DNA of 64,000 nt. It comes from Theocolax elegans. Lineage: Eukaryota; Arthropoda; Insecta; Hymenoptera; Cerocephalidae. The notes below the pieces were generated by a model that ran no database searches, was not told the DNA's origin, and saw only the letters and a list, made by a program, of their open reading frames with translations. A program made the translations under genes and the position numbers. Shown here piece by piece: positions 25,512 through 36,180 of the stretch. The stretch is taken from NCBI GenBank assembly GCA_026168455.1, contig CM047428.1:87624594-87688593 (forward strand), written 5' to 3'. The first letter of the stretch is position 1; every line of letters starts with the position of its first letter.

Positions 25512-26997
25512 TTGTTATTCTTTTATTATTTGAGATTTTATTCACTGTGAAACTGCCTCTCTATGTAGGTAAATGGACACTTTGAAATTAGAAATTAATG
25601 AGAAAATTATTTCGTCAAATACATTTTTGTTAACGATTAGTCGTTTAATTCATCAGGTGTTACAGCGTTTTAAAACCAGAATGTAATTCTTGTTTGATTT
25701 CAACCTGTTTATGACGAAACGAAATCCATAATTCAAATTCAATATTTCGAAAAATCGAAAAATTAGATAAACCGCAAATAATCACTTACTTTTCTATCAA
25801 CAATCAACAATTTGATCGTATAATTTAACACGAAGCATTCGGTTAATCAAAACGAAAATTGACCATAGATACGATTTGGTAACATATTGCGGTCATACGC
25901 GATGCGCTACTATGTCCAAGAATTCTGGGTATCCCGTCACGTATGTAGAGTAAGAGGATTTTTCAACGAAATGCCTGGCTAAAGTCAGCATTTCTGGGGC
26001 GTCGCGAATTATACGGGCGCATTTTGAATTAACTGCGTGCTGCTGGGTGGAGAACCCACCGGAAAAACCGTGTCGTATATATGTATACTTTCTTCTTCCC
26101 TTCGTGTTCCCTCTACCTCTTCCCTTCCTCTCCCTTCTTTTTTCAACTCGCGCGTTTTATTTGCTCGCCGAGTCACATGTATCTCCATTCGCTGACGCGA
26201 CTACTCCCAGCGCGTGCGCGCACCGGGAATTAAATATTTTCATCCCTCTGCCCTCTTCTTTCTTGATGTCGTGTCCTTCCGGCCTTCGCGTATTTTTTTC
26301 ACCTGATTTAGATACCCCAACGGCAGTTATATCTCTCTTTTATTCTTTCGTTCTCGGTCAATATGTATGAGGGTTACATTTCAGTGTATACAGGCTACTT
26401 TGTACAATCTTATAATTATATGGATGTTTCAGGAATTGAGGTGAATTTCCATCTGTGGTAGACGCAAAAGATAATTTTTCCAAAAGTATATAAATGATTT
26501 AATTTATTGAAAAATCTAATTTTAAAATTAATTTGAACATTCCTGTATGATTAACGATAGAAATGGAATGAGTAGTCATTTAGATGTGGATTGAAATTTC
26601 GACCCTGTTTAAATGGTTCCATAGAAAGCTTACACACTCACACACACACACACACACATATGTATATATATATATATATATCAGCCGCACGTGCAGACGA
26701 CGCATCTCTTTGATCTTAAAAAAAACCTATAAAGAAGTAAATAAAATATCATAAATATGAAGAACTCCCATTGAAACGCCACCAAATAAAAATTGTTAGA
26801 TTCATTAATATCGATAAAAATTTCTTTAAAAATGTCTATTCGGTTAAGCCTAAAATTGTTAATTTTTGTTTTATGATTTTCATTCTCAATTTTTTTACAA
26901 AATTCTGGTAAATAATCATATAACCTAGCCTAAACCAGATTTTTATTCTGAACAATCCCTGAAATAAATGAACATTGAATTTAATAGTCATTTCCTA
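25512..26997. other. Non-coding DNA with a GC-richer patch
   Basis: The segment 25880-26250 is GC-richer and unique-looking, with a pyrimidine-rich stretch at 26088-26150 and GCGCGTGCGCGCACCGGG near 26211. The 107-codon frame at 26047-26370 is driven by CT-rich sequence and shows no domain. A (CA)n-(TA)n compound repeat lies at 26635-26680. Confidence 0.4.
26635..26680. repeat. Compound (CA)n-(TA)n microsatellite
   Basis: About 12 CA units run into ATGTATATATATATATATAT. Confidence 0.9.
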
Positions 26998-27100
26998 CAC
27001 GGAGAGAAAAGTTGAATAAAAATTGTCAAAATATGGTGACATTCGTTTGTTTTTATAATTTTTGGCAACAATTTTATTCCAGATAATATTGACCACACCG
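26998..27100. repeat. Degenerate hairpin repeat
   Basis: TGAATAAAAATTGTCAAAAT on the left (from 27014) is matched in inverted orientation by a right arm ending GGCAACAATTTTATTCC (to about 27080), around a loop of about 30 bases. CACGGAGAGAAAA at the left edge has the look of a terminal motif, but no matching right end remains. A decayed short inverted-repeat element is likely. Confidence 0.4.
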
Positions 27101-27136
27101 GATAGGCATTTTTCCTGAACGAAGAGACAATTCGTG

Positions 27137-27215
27137 CACGTGTTTTGTTTTAGTATCTTTTCCATTTAAGCACTACAATATATTTATCCAAAACATTAAG
27201 ATACATTTTATAAAA
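27137..27215. repeat. Diverged fragment related to the 2.35-kb unit
   Basis: CACGTGTTTTGTTTTA at 27137, followed about 40 bases later by ATATTTATCCAAAACATT and then AGATAC, parallels 21094-21170 in the same order and spacing. Similarity outside this stretch was not seen. It indicates that part of the tandem unit belongs to a dispersed repeat. Confidence 0.5.
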
Positions 27216-30200
27216 ATATTTTCGTCGTGTAGGTAAGAAAAATAAGTAAAAAGCATAAAGTAGTTTGCTAATAAACATACCCGTAAAGGCTAAAAGTTAT
27301 TCATTGGAAAAATCATCGATAAATTCAGATATCGAATAATTATAATTTATAACCTAGTAAAAAATGAGCAATTTGAGATTAGTTACATTTGTAATGCCTA
27401 AGTTACAGATACTTTAATTCTCCACATTTTTACTACATACTTACTAGCAGATCAAACATTTTTAACTTTTTTCATTTCTTCCAAGTTTGGACTAATTTTT
27501 ATTAAACTTTTTCGCTCCGCGTGGAAAAAAGTTTAGACGTTAATTATTCTTCCACGTATCTTTATTTTAGACAAATAGAGCGCGACCTACGTCTCGGCAG
27601 TGGGAATGCAAAGAGCGTCGCTTTGAGAAAACGCATTGTCAAAACTCGGATGTGATTGCGAAGAGATAGACGGTCTTTCTTTCTCTTTCACTCCTCTGTG
27701 GCATATATACATCAACTAGAGAAGAAGAAACAAGAATGGGATGACTCGCGTGCTTCGAAGAAAAGCGCGTGGAATGTCGAGGAAGAAAAAGTCGAGTAAC
27801 GGAGAGGAAGACAGAGTTATGATAAGGCTTTTCGCTCGCGGAAAATGCAGAGGGAACGGGGGAAAGAAAAACTTTCCAACCAAGTTCCATTTGTATTTAT
27901 AGCACCTCGGCGTTACGAAAACTGCGACACACTTTTCCTCGAGAAATTATTACGACAATGAGGAACATTGAAGATTTCCCTTTTTTCTTCTTTTCTTTTC
28001 GATATAATAGAAACAATCCATTTTTTTCTTTTTATTTATTTCTTTTTCAAATCGCGTACTGCGATCATATAGAGGATATTAGCGACTTATTTAATTTACA
28101 TCATGGAATTGATTGACGCTGTACGCGTAACCTAAATTTTCAATACACTGTATATATTTGTAGGCAATAAACAATTAGGTATAATTACACATTCATTCGA
28201 TTCGAAATAAATAACATTTATTTCATTAATGTATTTATTTGTTTTTGTTTTTCGAACGACTATTCCACAAAATTTATTAGAAATGAATATTTTATACATA
28301 AAATCGTTCGGTAAAATTGTGCGTGTATTGATTAAAAAGGCTAGTGTGTATCATTAATTGAATGGTAGTAATAAGAGGTGGGTATATTAATTAACGTTAC
28401 CTTAATTAATTTTCGATCGTAATACACAAAAATATAAAAACAAAAATATTTAAATTACTATTGTTTTTATAGAAAATGAAAAGTTCTTATAAATTAGCAT
28501 TAGCATACCATCACGGATCGACACGTTACGATAACGAAATTAGAAAAGAAATATAAAGAATAAAAAAAGCGATGCCAAAAGCAAAACGTTCATAAGAAAA
28601 AAAAGAAAGTGTGTACATAAATTAAAATCCAAAGTAATCTACAAATTGAATAATTAAAGGATCCCAATTAACGTTGATATAATGTCAGATTTTCTCACTG
28701 TGGGCGCAGCAACGATGTCATAAAATCAGGATGATAATAGAGCTCGACGTTTTGATTATATTATGTACGAACGTTATTGGATTCCCAAGGTAAATATAAT
28801 TTTTTGCAAATGGCAGACAAATTGAACAAAAAAAACAAAAGAATAATATTTCTATCTGTAGGGGGAGTGGAAGACTCGTTATTAACTCGTCGTTAGTTTG
28901 GCGCCGAACGAAAACTTTTCTTCTACGTCGGAGGCATTCGCGCGCTCGCGCGTATATAGCACATTCGAGAGCCAAGAATTGTGCCGAGCGGATTTTATTT
29001 CACTATTTTTTACTCATCTCTCTCTCTTTCTCTCGCTTGCTCTATTCCCCTTCCCTCTCATCCCCCACCAGGAAATTGGCGTCCATGTTTCCTCGGGTCT
29101 GGAAAAATTTAATTGGAAGCAGCGGTTCGCGCTTCGCATCAAACTTTAACTATCTAAAAATGCAATTGAATCGTCTGCTTTATTTTTCTCTCTTCCTCTC
29201 TCTTTCTCTCCCTCTCTCCCTCTCTATCTCCGACTCGAGATTATTATTATAAACATTTTTGTTTTGTTCCTTAACAAACTTGATTCTTTTTCTGTATCGT
29301 CGGTCAAGATTCTCCGATACCCATAATTATTAATTATTTTTCTCCGTCCACGTGGTTTGTATTTGTACGTGGAAACGTCGTGTCGCGATTTTGTTGGACG
29401 GAAAAGTTGGCTTTGTTTAATTAGGCGACATTTCCATCGAAATCCTGCATCCTCTTCGCGATGTATTTTTTTTATTCATCAACGAACTATTAAATTTTAT
29501 AAACTATCATCATGTCAGAGTATAAACTAGTTGAAATTTATTAAATATTAATTTTGTTTATAAATTTTGATGTACTTGATATTATATGATTTTCACATAG
29601 GGGGAAGAAAAAAATGTGGAGTTTAATACAAACATTTTTTACGTATGTACACGGAGAGAATATTCTAATAAAAGTTACTGCGATAGCTTGGCAAACCTGG
29701 GATGTGTCAGGTGTTGAACAAAGGTTAACCTAAAAAGTCATAATATTTGTAAGGAAAACTTTACAATTTTTACCGTACTGTCACGATAATGTTTAGTTTG
29801 CTGATCGATTGTTCCAAGTTTTATAATATTGGTAACTTTTGTAAGACAGTTTTTGATTATACGTATTCTTGTAAAAAGCTATGTAACAAACTTTTCTAAA
29901 CACAATGCAAACGATAGTTAAAAATATGAATAATATAAAGATTATGAGCGTCAGCGTATAAAAATATCACAAAAACTTGGAATACCAAAAAAAAAAAAAA
30001 AAGAAATACATAGAGCAATAATATTCCGCAATTAAACCAAAAAAAGAAAAAAGGGTACTCGGATAAGCGATTATTCGAAAAGGCACCGAACGTTTCCCCG
30101 AATGTAACAAAAGCTCCTCCGGGGTATTTAATGTAACAACCGCTTATATAATTACAGACGTTCGCGGGGGGTGGGGGAGGAGGAGGAAAAACGTAACACG

Positions 30201-30810
30201 AAAAGGAAGGGTGGCAAAAAGAAAGGAAAAAAAAAGAAAAAAGGAAAATAAGAAGAGCGAGTGTAGGTAATCCGATACATTACCGAGCACTTAGTTTAAT
30301 AACAATGAATTTGTAATAATAAATGCGGGTTTAACAAGAAGCAAAACTCTCTCGAGGAAGGGGTTGGGGGTCAAAGGGTTGCCGAAGAAAGACCAAGTAA
30401 GGATGAGAGGGGGTTGGAATCGCAGCGCACAAAAGGGTAGTAGTACTGGTAGGAGGAGGTGGGGGAGAAGGGAGGAGAGGGCGAAATTGGAGTAAAGAAA
30501 AATTAGCTCGTGCTCGGCCGCGATTACGCTGATATAATCGCTGCTTGAGTTACACGCTCCAATTTTTTATGCTCGTTTACGCGTCTCTCGACTTTCGGGC
30601 CTCTCACTCTTTCCAACGTGTTTTTCGCCTATTTCTTATTATTTCCTTTTTATTAAATCGCCCTCGATTCCACTGCCTTGCTCTCTTTCTCTCTCTCCGC
30701 GTCATTTTTATATTATTCTTCCGCGAGTTTCGTCGTTCATTCATCCGGATAATGAGTTTTCAGTGATAAGAGGATTCGAATCACCAAGAAGTAATTGAAA
30801 ATACAATTAT
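27216..30810. other. Non-coding DNA with several GC-richer patches
   Basis: No gene recognised. Patches with more CpG lie at about 27560-27960, 28880-29150 (with GCGCGTATATAGCAC near 28950, a weak TATA-like word) and 30040-30560 (purine-rich, GGGGGGTGGGGGAGGAGGAGG). A (CT)-rich stretch lies at 29189-29230 and an A run at about 29987-30002. The frames here (27639-27890 antisense, 28898-29149, 30545-30766) have low-complexity composition and no domain. Confidence 0.45.
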
Positions 30811-31042
30811 TATACGAGCATCGAAGGTGATTGATTAAGAAATATTTAATTGTTTATTTATTTAATTTATGTTCATTATTTGATTACTTATTTATTTAAT
30901 CATTTATGTATTTACATACAACGCTCTTATCTATATAAATATTATTTCTATAATGTTGTATATTTATTGTATTGTATTGCAACATTTTTCATTCATTTTA
31001 TTAAAAAAAGGAAAAATTACTACATTCACGGACAACTTAATT
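30811..31042. repeat. 232-bp tandem duplication, copy 1
   Basis: The segment starting TATACGAGCATCGAAGG recurs at 31043. The unit holds TTTATTTATTTAATTTATG and an ATTGTATTGTATTGC stretch. The AT-rich open frame across it has no domain. Confidence 0.88.
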
Positions 31043-31567
31043 TATACGAGCATCGAAGGTGATTGATTAAGAAATATTTAATTGTTTATTTATTTAATTT
31101 ATGTTCATTATTTGATTACTTATTTATTTAATCATTTATGTATTTACATACAACGCTCTTATCTATATAAATATTACCGTCACATACCCAATTGTTGATC
31201 ATGAACCAATTTCTGATCAGTGTATTATTTCAATAAAATAATAGATTTACATAAATCTAAACGTTGCTACTTACAATTTGAAGGTTAAACAATCAATAAT
31301 TGTTTAGTAGACTTAAATAGAAAGTGGTATATGTACCGAAAATTTACTGATCAGAAATTGGTACTTCCCGCTTTTTTTTCTTAGATTGTTGCTTACTTTA
31401 AAAATAGCACTATTTTATTTTCTGAGATGGCTAAAAGGAAGTTTAATACTTATACTTTCTGTATCCGTCTTCTATAATGTTGTATATTTATTGTATTGCA
31501 ACATTTTTCATTCATTTTATTAAAAACAGGAAAATTTACTACATTCACGGACAACTTAATTTATATG
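31043..31567. repeat. 232-bp tandem duplication, copy 2, split by an insert
   Basis: The left half (31043-31176) matches 30811-30945 and the right half (31470-31567) matches 30948-31044. Between them lie about 293 bp that are absent from copy 1. The duplication junction is in TTATA, a word shared by both breakpoints. Confidence 0.88.
31177..31469. mobile_element. Insert with 17-bp perfect inverted repeat
   Basis: ACCAATTTCTGATCAGT near 31205 is matched exactly in inverted orientation by ACTGATCAGAAATTGGT near 31350. The inverted pair sits inside an interval missing from the sister copy of the duplication, so it could be a short non-autonomous element. However, the inverted repeats do not lie at the edges of the extra DNA and no clear target duplication is visible, so a deletion in copy 1 is the alternative. 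Confidence 0.45.
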
Positions 31568-32159
31568 GGCAAAAATAGCAATTATTCTTAATTGTTTCAT
31601 TAAAAAAATTTGAAATTTATATGCTCTAAACCATAACATTAAATTTATTTGGAAAGTTGGAAAATTACAAAAAAATTTATTATTTACTCAATAGAAAAAA
31701 TCGAAAGTTTGAAATAGAAAAATCTGTTAATTCGTATGAGAACTCTTGTTATAGTTAAAATTAAATAATAGTCGACTATTGATAATTCGTACAAAAACTG
31801 ACAGCTAAAGTAAGTTGAAAATAGTAATGTTTTTTTAGGGATTTTTACTGTGGTTTTCTTATGTGATTATATTATTTATTATATTATTTATTGTTCTTGT
31901 TATCTATTATAATACAATTTTATTTATTTTTTAACGTTGGAGGTTAAAAATATATCTATCGTATAGGTCGATTGAAAAGAAATTGGCTACTCTTTACCTA
32001 TTTTGTACTAGTGGTGTTGTTATTGTTGAAAGAGAATGCTAATTAATTTCTGCGCCAAATAAATTTGAAAGAGGTGGAAGTTTGACGATTAACTTTATAA
32101 TGAATTTACATTCGGTCGTTGGTTCAATGAACGATAAATAAAATTGTTTAGATATATAT
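31568..32159. other. AT-rich non-coding DNA
   Basis: Nothing recognised. It ends in ATATATAT, which abuts the foldback element. Confidence 0.5.
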
Positions 32160-32999
32160 GGGGTATTCCACGTGAAGTGGTCCGATCAAAATTTTAAAAT
32201 GCACCAAATTTTGGGTACACTTTGCAAATGTTTTTCAGAATACTAATTGCTAATTATATCTAGAATTTATTCTTCTGGGTTAGAATTTCTAATCTCAAGG
32301 TCAATGTTACATAAACTACATGTCAATATTCAACTTGAAAAAAGTGCACGTGCGCCACCTTTGATTTTTTCATCCAAAAGTCTAAAAGAAAGCTTGGAGC
32401 AATACCTTTCAAATGGTCTGTAGCATTTTTATGGCCTCCAATTCCGTAAAAAGTTATGACAATTTAAAGAAACACGAAATTTTTTTAAAAATTTAAATGG
32501 GAATTACCATGTTAATTTTTGTGAATTTTTTGTCTTTCTTTAAATTGTCATAACTTTTTACAGAATTGGAGGCCATAAAAATGCTACAGACCATTTGAAA
32601 GGTATTGCTTCAAGCTTTCTTTTAGACTTTTGGATGAAAAATCAAAGGTGGCGCACTAGCACTTTTTTAAGTTGAATATTGACATGTAGTTTATGTAACA
32701 TTGACCTTGAGATTAGAAATTCTAACCCAGAAGAATAAATTCTAGATATAATTAGCAACGAATGTTACATATAATGTTCTATAGTAAAAGTTGATAGATT
32801 TTGAGTTATATAGCGGTAAACCCAGCTGGTGTTGAAAAAAATATGGAAAAATCCACTTTTTGAGGTTAGAATAACTTTTGAGCAAATAGATTCCAGTACC
32901 TAAAAATTTTTTTCTGTATTCTGAAAAACATTTGCAAAGTGTACCCAAAATTTGGTGCATTTTAAAATTTTGATCGGACTACTTCACGTGGAATACCCC
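32160..32999. mobile_element. 840-bp foldback (long inverted-repeat) element
   Basis: The element begins GGGGTATTCCACGTGAAGTG and ends with its inverted match before CCCC at 32999. The outer 80 or so bases pair almost perfectly (one mismatch seen). After that the right arm has about 160 bp (32757-32917) with no partner on the left. The inner arms (about 32250-32470 and 32530-32755) then pair again at high identity around a 60-base loop. ATATATAT flanks both ends and may be a target duplication, though the AT run on the right makes its length ambiguous. There is no transposase. The short antisense frame inside is a by-product of the palindrome. I do not recognise the family. Confidence 0.88.
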
Positions 33000-34073
33000 A
33001 TATATATATATATATTTAATAATAACTTTGATACCGGTGATACAAAGAGTTCTTAACAATAATAATCGCGAGATACACTAATTAACATAAAATTAATCGG
33101 CGAACCGGCATATCACACACACACACGCGCGTGCGCGCGACGCTTCGCACATACACGCTCGCAGCTCTCCAACGGTGGTTGCGATCCATGATGTTGTTAT
33201 TAGTTTAGAAAGATATTGTAATTAATCGGCGTCCCGCTGTCGAGTTACCGGAGAAAACGTTTCCGTGACTCAGATAGGAACGAAAGTGTCCTCCCAAAAT
33301 CTTCTCTTCGTTTACCTATAATGTCTATACGTGGTAGTCTTGAGCGTTATATTGTAAATCGCAGGAAATCGGGTAGTAATGACCGATATTGCTTCATATA
33401 CGACCAGATCAAGATTATAACACTAGACGTTAATGTTTAAACAGTTTTTGATCAACGTTTAGCTTGTTTGTTCGAGGTATATGAGCGATGATGACGCTCG
33501 CGTAACTAATCGATCGGCCTGTGATCATTCTTGCGCGATAATTGAGTTAGAGCCCGAATTTAACTAACAACCACTCGGCGCTTCCTCCCTATACCCTCCA
33601 AATTCTATATTATTACAATTAACTCTGTAACATTTAATATATCGATGCCTCTAATCTAAGTTTCGTACCCTCGGTTCTTAGAGTGCACGTACGTTGCGTC
33701 ATCGATTTTTCTTCTTTTTCTTTATACTTCTTCTTTTTTCTATAAGAGGTATCGTCAAGGTTGTAGTTACGGTGATAATTGGAATTGTACTCTCTTTGTT
33801 GTGATTTGGGTGTGTGCTCGTGTGGTTAGGCCATTCGAAAAAACGATTGCCTGATGATGATTATTATTTATTACATTCTCTAGAATTTTGGGTGAGCCAG
33901 AGTCTACGTTTACCAATTCTCAATATTAATAATTATCAACCGAGTCAAACCGAGACGAGAAATTATTTATTAACTAGAATACCCTTTTGTCATCATAGCG
34001 TTTAACCTTTTGATTCAGTTTTGGCGTATTTTTAAAAGGGATGGTTATACCTGATTGTTACCCTTACACTTAT
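33000..34073. other. Non-coding DNA, partly GC-richer
   Basis: (TA)n continues from the foldback end. The segments 33080-33300 and 33470-33600 are of mixed composition with homeodomain-type TAAT cores (GTAATTAATCGGCG) and CpG-rich words (ACACGCGCGTGCGCGCG at about 33121). No gene recognised. Confidence 0.4.
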
Positions 34074-34077
34074 TTAA

Positions 34078-34459
34078 GGGGATGCCGTATTACCGACATA
34101 TTTGATTTTTCAAATTAAATCTTCAGTTTATCTTTTATTCCAATTGTGCGTGCATAGATACATTCTACATGATTTGCAGATTGTGTATCAACTCGCAGAA
34201 TTTTAAAATTCGACATATTCATTTAATTAAATGAAAAATAGTTTGTAAAAACTGCAATGTCGGTAAACAGTTACAATTTTTAGTACATTACAATTTTTCA
34301 TTTAGATAAGGAAATGTATCGAATTATAAGATTCTGCAAGTTGACGCACAATCTGTTAATCGTGCAGAATGTACCTATGATCGCAAAATCGGGATAAACG
34401 AAAATCTCAACATTTAGTTTGAAAAATCAATTCAGTAATTTATACTGTGTGGCATCCCC
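34078..34459. mobile_element. 382-bp palindromic element with TTAA target duplication
   Basis: GGGGATGCC at the left end and GGCATCCCC at the right end are perfect inverted termini, and TTAA lies directly outside each (34074-34077 and 34460-34463). The arms stay complementary with mismatches through most of the length: TTTGATTTTTCAAA against TTTGAAAAATCAA, and TACATTCTACATGATTTGCA against the inverted TGCAGAATGTACC region. TTAA target duplications are characteristic of the piggyBac superfamily and its non-autonomous derivatives, so a piggyBac-type MITE is the likely class. It has no coding capacity. Confidence 0.82.
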
Positions 34460-34463
34460 TTAA

Positions 34464-34782
34464 CATACTTTTCTGTTTTATATACTGAGAAAATTTTCGG
34501 GCTTCTTGCGCACTTGTTCAATCGTGCTGTTGTGCATGACCTTTGCGCCACGGCTCTTCTACTTTTTTGGAGCTCGGCTACATAAAAACAACTAAAGAAA
34601 AAGTGAATACCGCGCATTTCAGGCGACAGCAGTGCCGCTTTAGAACCACTGACGCACAATTATTCTTTTAACTAATTGTTTAAACTTTACATCGGTTTCT
34701 TTTATTTTAACAGTTTTTTGTATATTGGATAAAAAATTATTTATTAAAATGATATAAAATTTTTTTGAAACATTATGTTTGA
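34464..34782. other. Non-coding DNA between two mobile elements
   Basis: Nothing recognised. The antisense 75-codon frame (34432-34659) overlaps the palindromic element end and has no domain. Confidence 0.5.
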
Positions 34783-34786
34783 ATAG

Positions 34787-35119
34787 TGTTACGTGGGTGT
34801 GATCTGCTTCGAGGGCCGAGGGCTGTATGGGAATCCGTGGGGAAGGAGAATAAAATCCAGAAGGTATTAGAAGTGACTGTTAATTTATTCGAACGTCTGT
34901 ACGAGCCGGAAGGCCAGGATCGTCTAAATTATGCGTGTCGCAGGATCAACGACGCACTCGGACTCTTCTCTCCCTTTACATAGATTAGGTTCGTAAGTGC
35001 CGAAGTCTCCTCTAATTACACATGGCGAGAGAGAACAATCGTGCCAGTTACGAGAACGCTGTGTTGACGAAAATGCATTCGTGGCAAGAGTTGAGAAAAG
35101 GTTCTCAACTCACGTGACA
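34787..35119 (+). mobile_element. Solo LTR candidate, 333 bp
   Basis: The segment begins TGTTACGTG and ends CACGTGACA, which is a short inverted TG...CA terminus. It is flanked on both sides by ATAG (34783-34786 and 35120-35123), a 4-bp target duplication. It is GC-richer than its surroundings and contains AATAAA at 34849-34854 and a hairpin close to its 3' end (GTTGAGAA and TTCTCAAC, about 35090-35109). There is no second LTR, primer-binding site or coding region next to it, so it would be a solo LTR left by recombination. The 4-bp duplication and the TGTTACG start suit Gypsy-type elements, but the family is not identified. Orientation is taken from the AATAAA and is uncertain. Confidence 0.68.
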
Positions 35120-35644
35120 ATAGAAAAATTAATTTTTGAATAATATATTTTTTTGATAAACAAAAAACTTCAGTTGAACGAGTAATCACAAAAAATTAGA
35201 AATTAATTCAATAATTGACGTGCTGCAAAGAGTATTTGGCATAACTTTAATAAAATTATTTTAACTTGTTGAAAATCTTGAGTGAATTTTTAAAACATGA
35301 AAGTACATGATGTACCTACTATTTAAGAAAAAATGTATTTATAATGAAAATGAAATAAACAATGCTTGGACTGTAATTTTTCATAAAAACCGAAGATAGT
35401 TTAAGTACGGTAGTACGCTAGCACATGTCGTTTGATCATACTCATACATTTTTAATTAATTTTTTTCTTATTTTTTACGTGCAATTTATGGCGACACTGT
35501 TTTTAAGAATGAGCTACTTTTCATAGAAAATGCGATGCTTTTGAAGGTATAAAAAAGCTGTTAAAAAAATACAACCTACGGAATAACTATCCTCTACCGC
35601 AAAACATTAAAAAAATAACCAAATATAAAAATAGTTTTTGATCT
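35120..35644. other. AT-rich non-coding DNA
   Basis: Nothing recognised beyond the ATAG repeat that borders the LTR candidate. Confidence 0.5.
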
Positions 35645-36180
35645 GCAATTCTTTCGAATGCCATCGAGAAAATTGATCTATCTTTTTAGAAAACCAGTTA
35701 TGATTTTTTGAATATAAAAAATTATAAAAACTTTGCTACTTTATTTTTTACGTTAATTTTTATCTATAATAAAAATTGCATATTAACCATTTAATTTGTG
35801 TTCGCGGTTGGTGCACTTTTCAGTTATACTTTGGCTTTGTACTTTTATTTTTGAACGTTAGATAGTTCAAAAATTTTATTTCGATGAAAATATATGAAAA
35901 AAATAGGAAAAAAATGTACAAATTAGCTATTTTTCCGTACACTTCCATTGAAAGTAAATATTTAAACTATCTAACATTCAAAAATAAAAAATACAGACTA
36001 AAAGTATAACTAAATAGTGCAGCAACGATCACAAATTAAATGATTAATATACATTTTTTATAATAGATAAAAAGTAAATTAAACAATAAAGTAACAAATT
36101 TTTTATATTCAAAAAAACATAACTGATTTTTGAAATAGGATAGATCAATTTTCTCGACGTCATTCGAAAGAACAGATTAA
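35645..36180. repeat. 535-bp imperfect palindrome
   Basis: The left arm (35645-35880) and right arm (about 35945-36180) are inverted copies with scattered mismatches and small indels. Matching landmarks are TCTTTCGAATGCCATCGAG against the inverted CTCGACGTCATTCGAAAG, GAAAATTGATCTATC against GATAGATCAATTTTC, and TTAGATAGTT against AACTATCTAA. The loop is about 65 bases. No termini with a target duplication were found, so this is either an old foldback element or an inverted duplication. Confidence 0.82.

Noticed and set aside
28918..28975. Core promoter around GCGCGTATATAGCAC
   Set aside because: A lone TATA-like word without initiator, downstream exon or conservation evidence.
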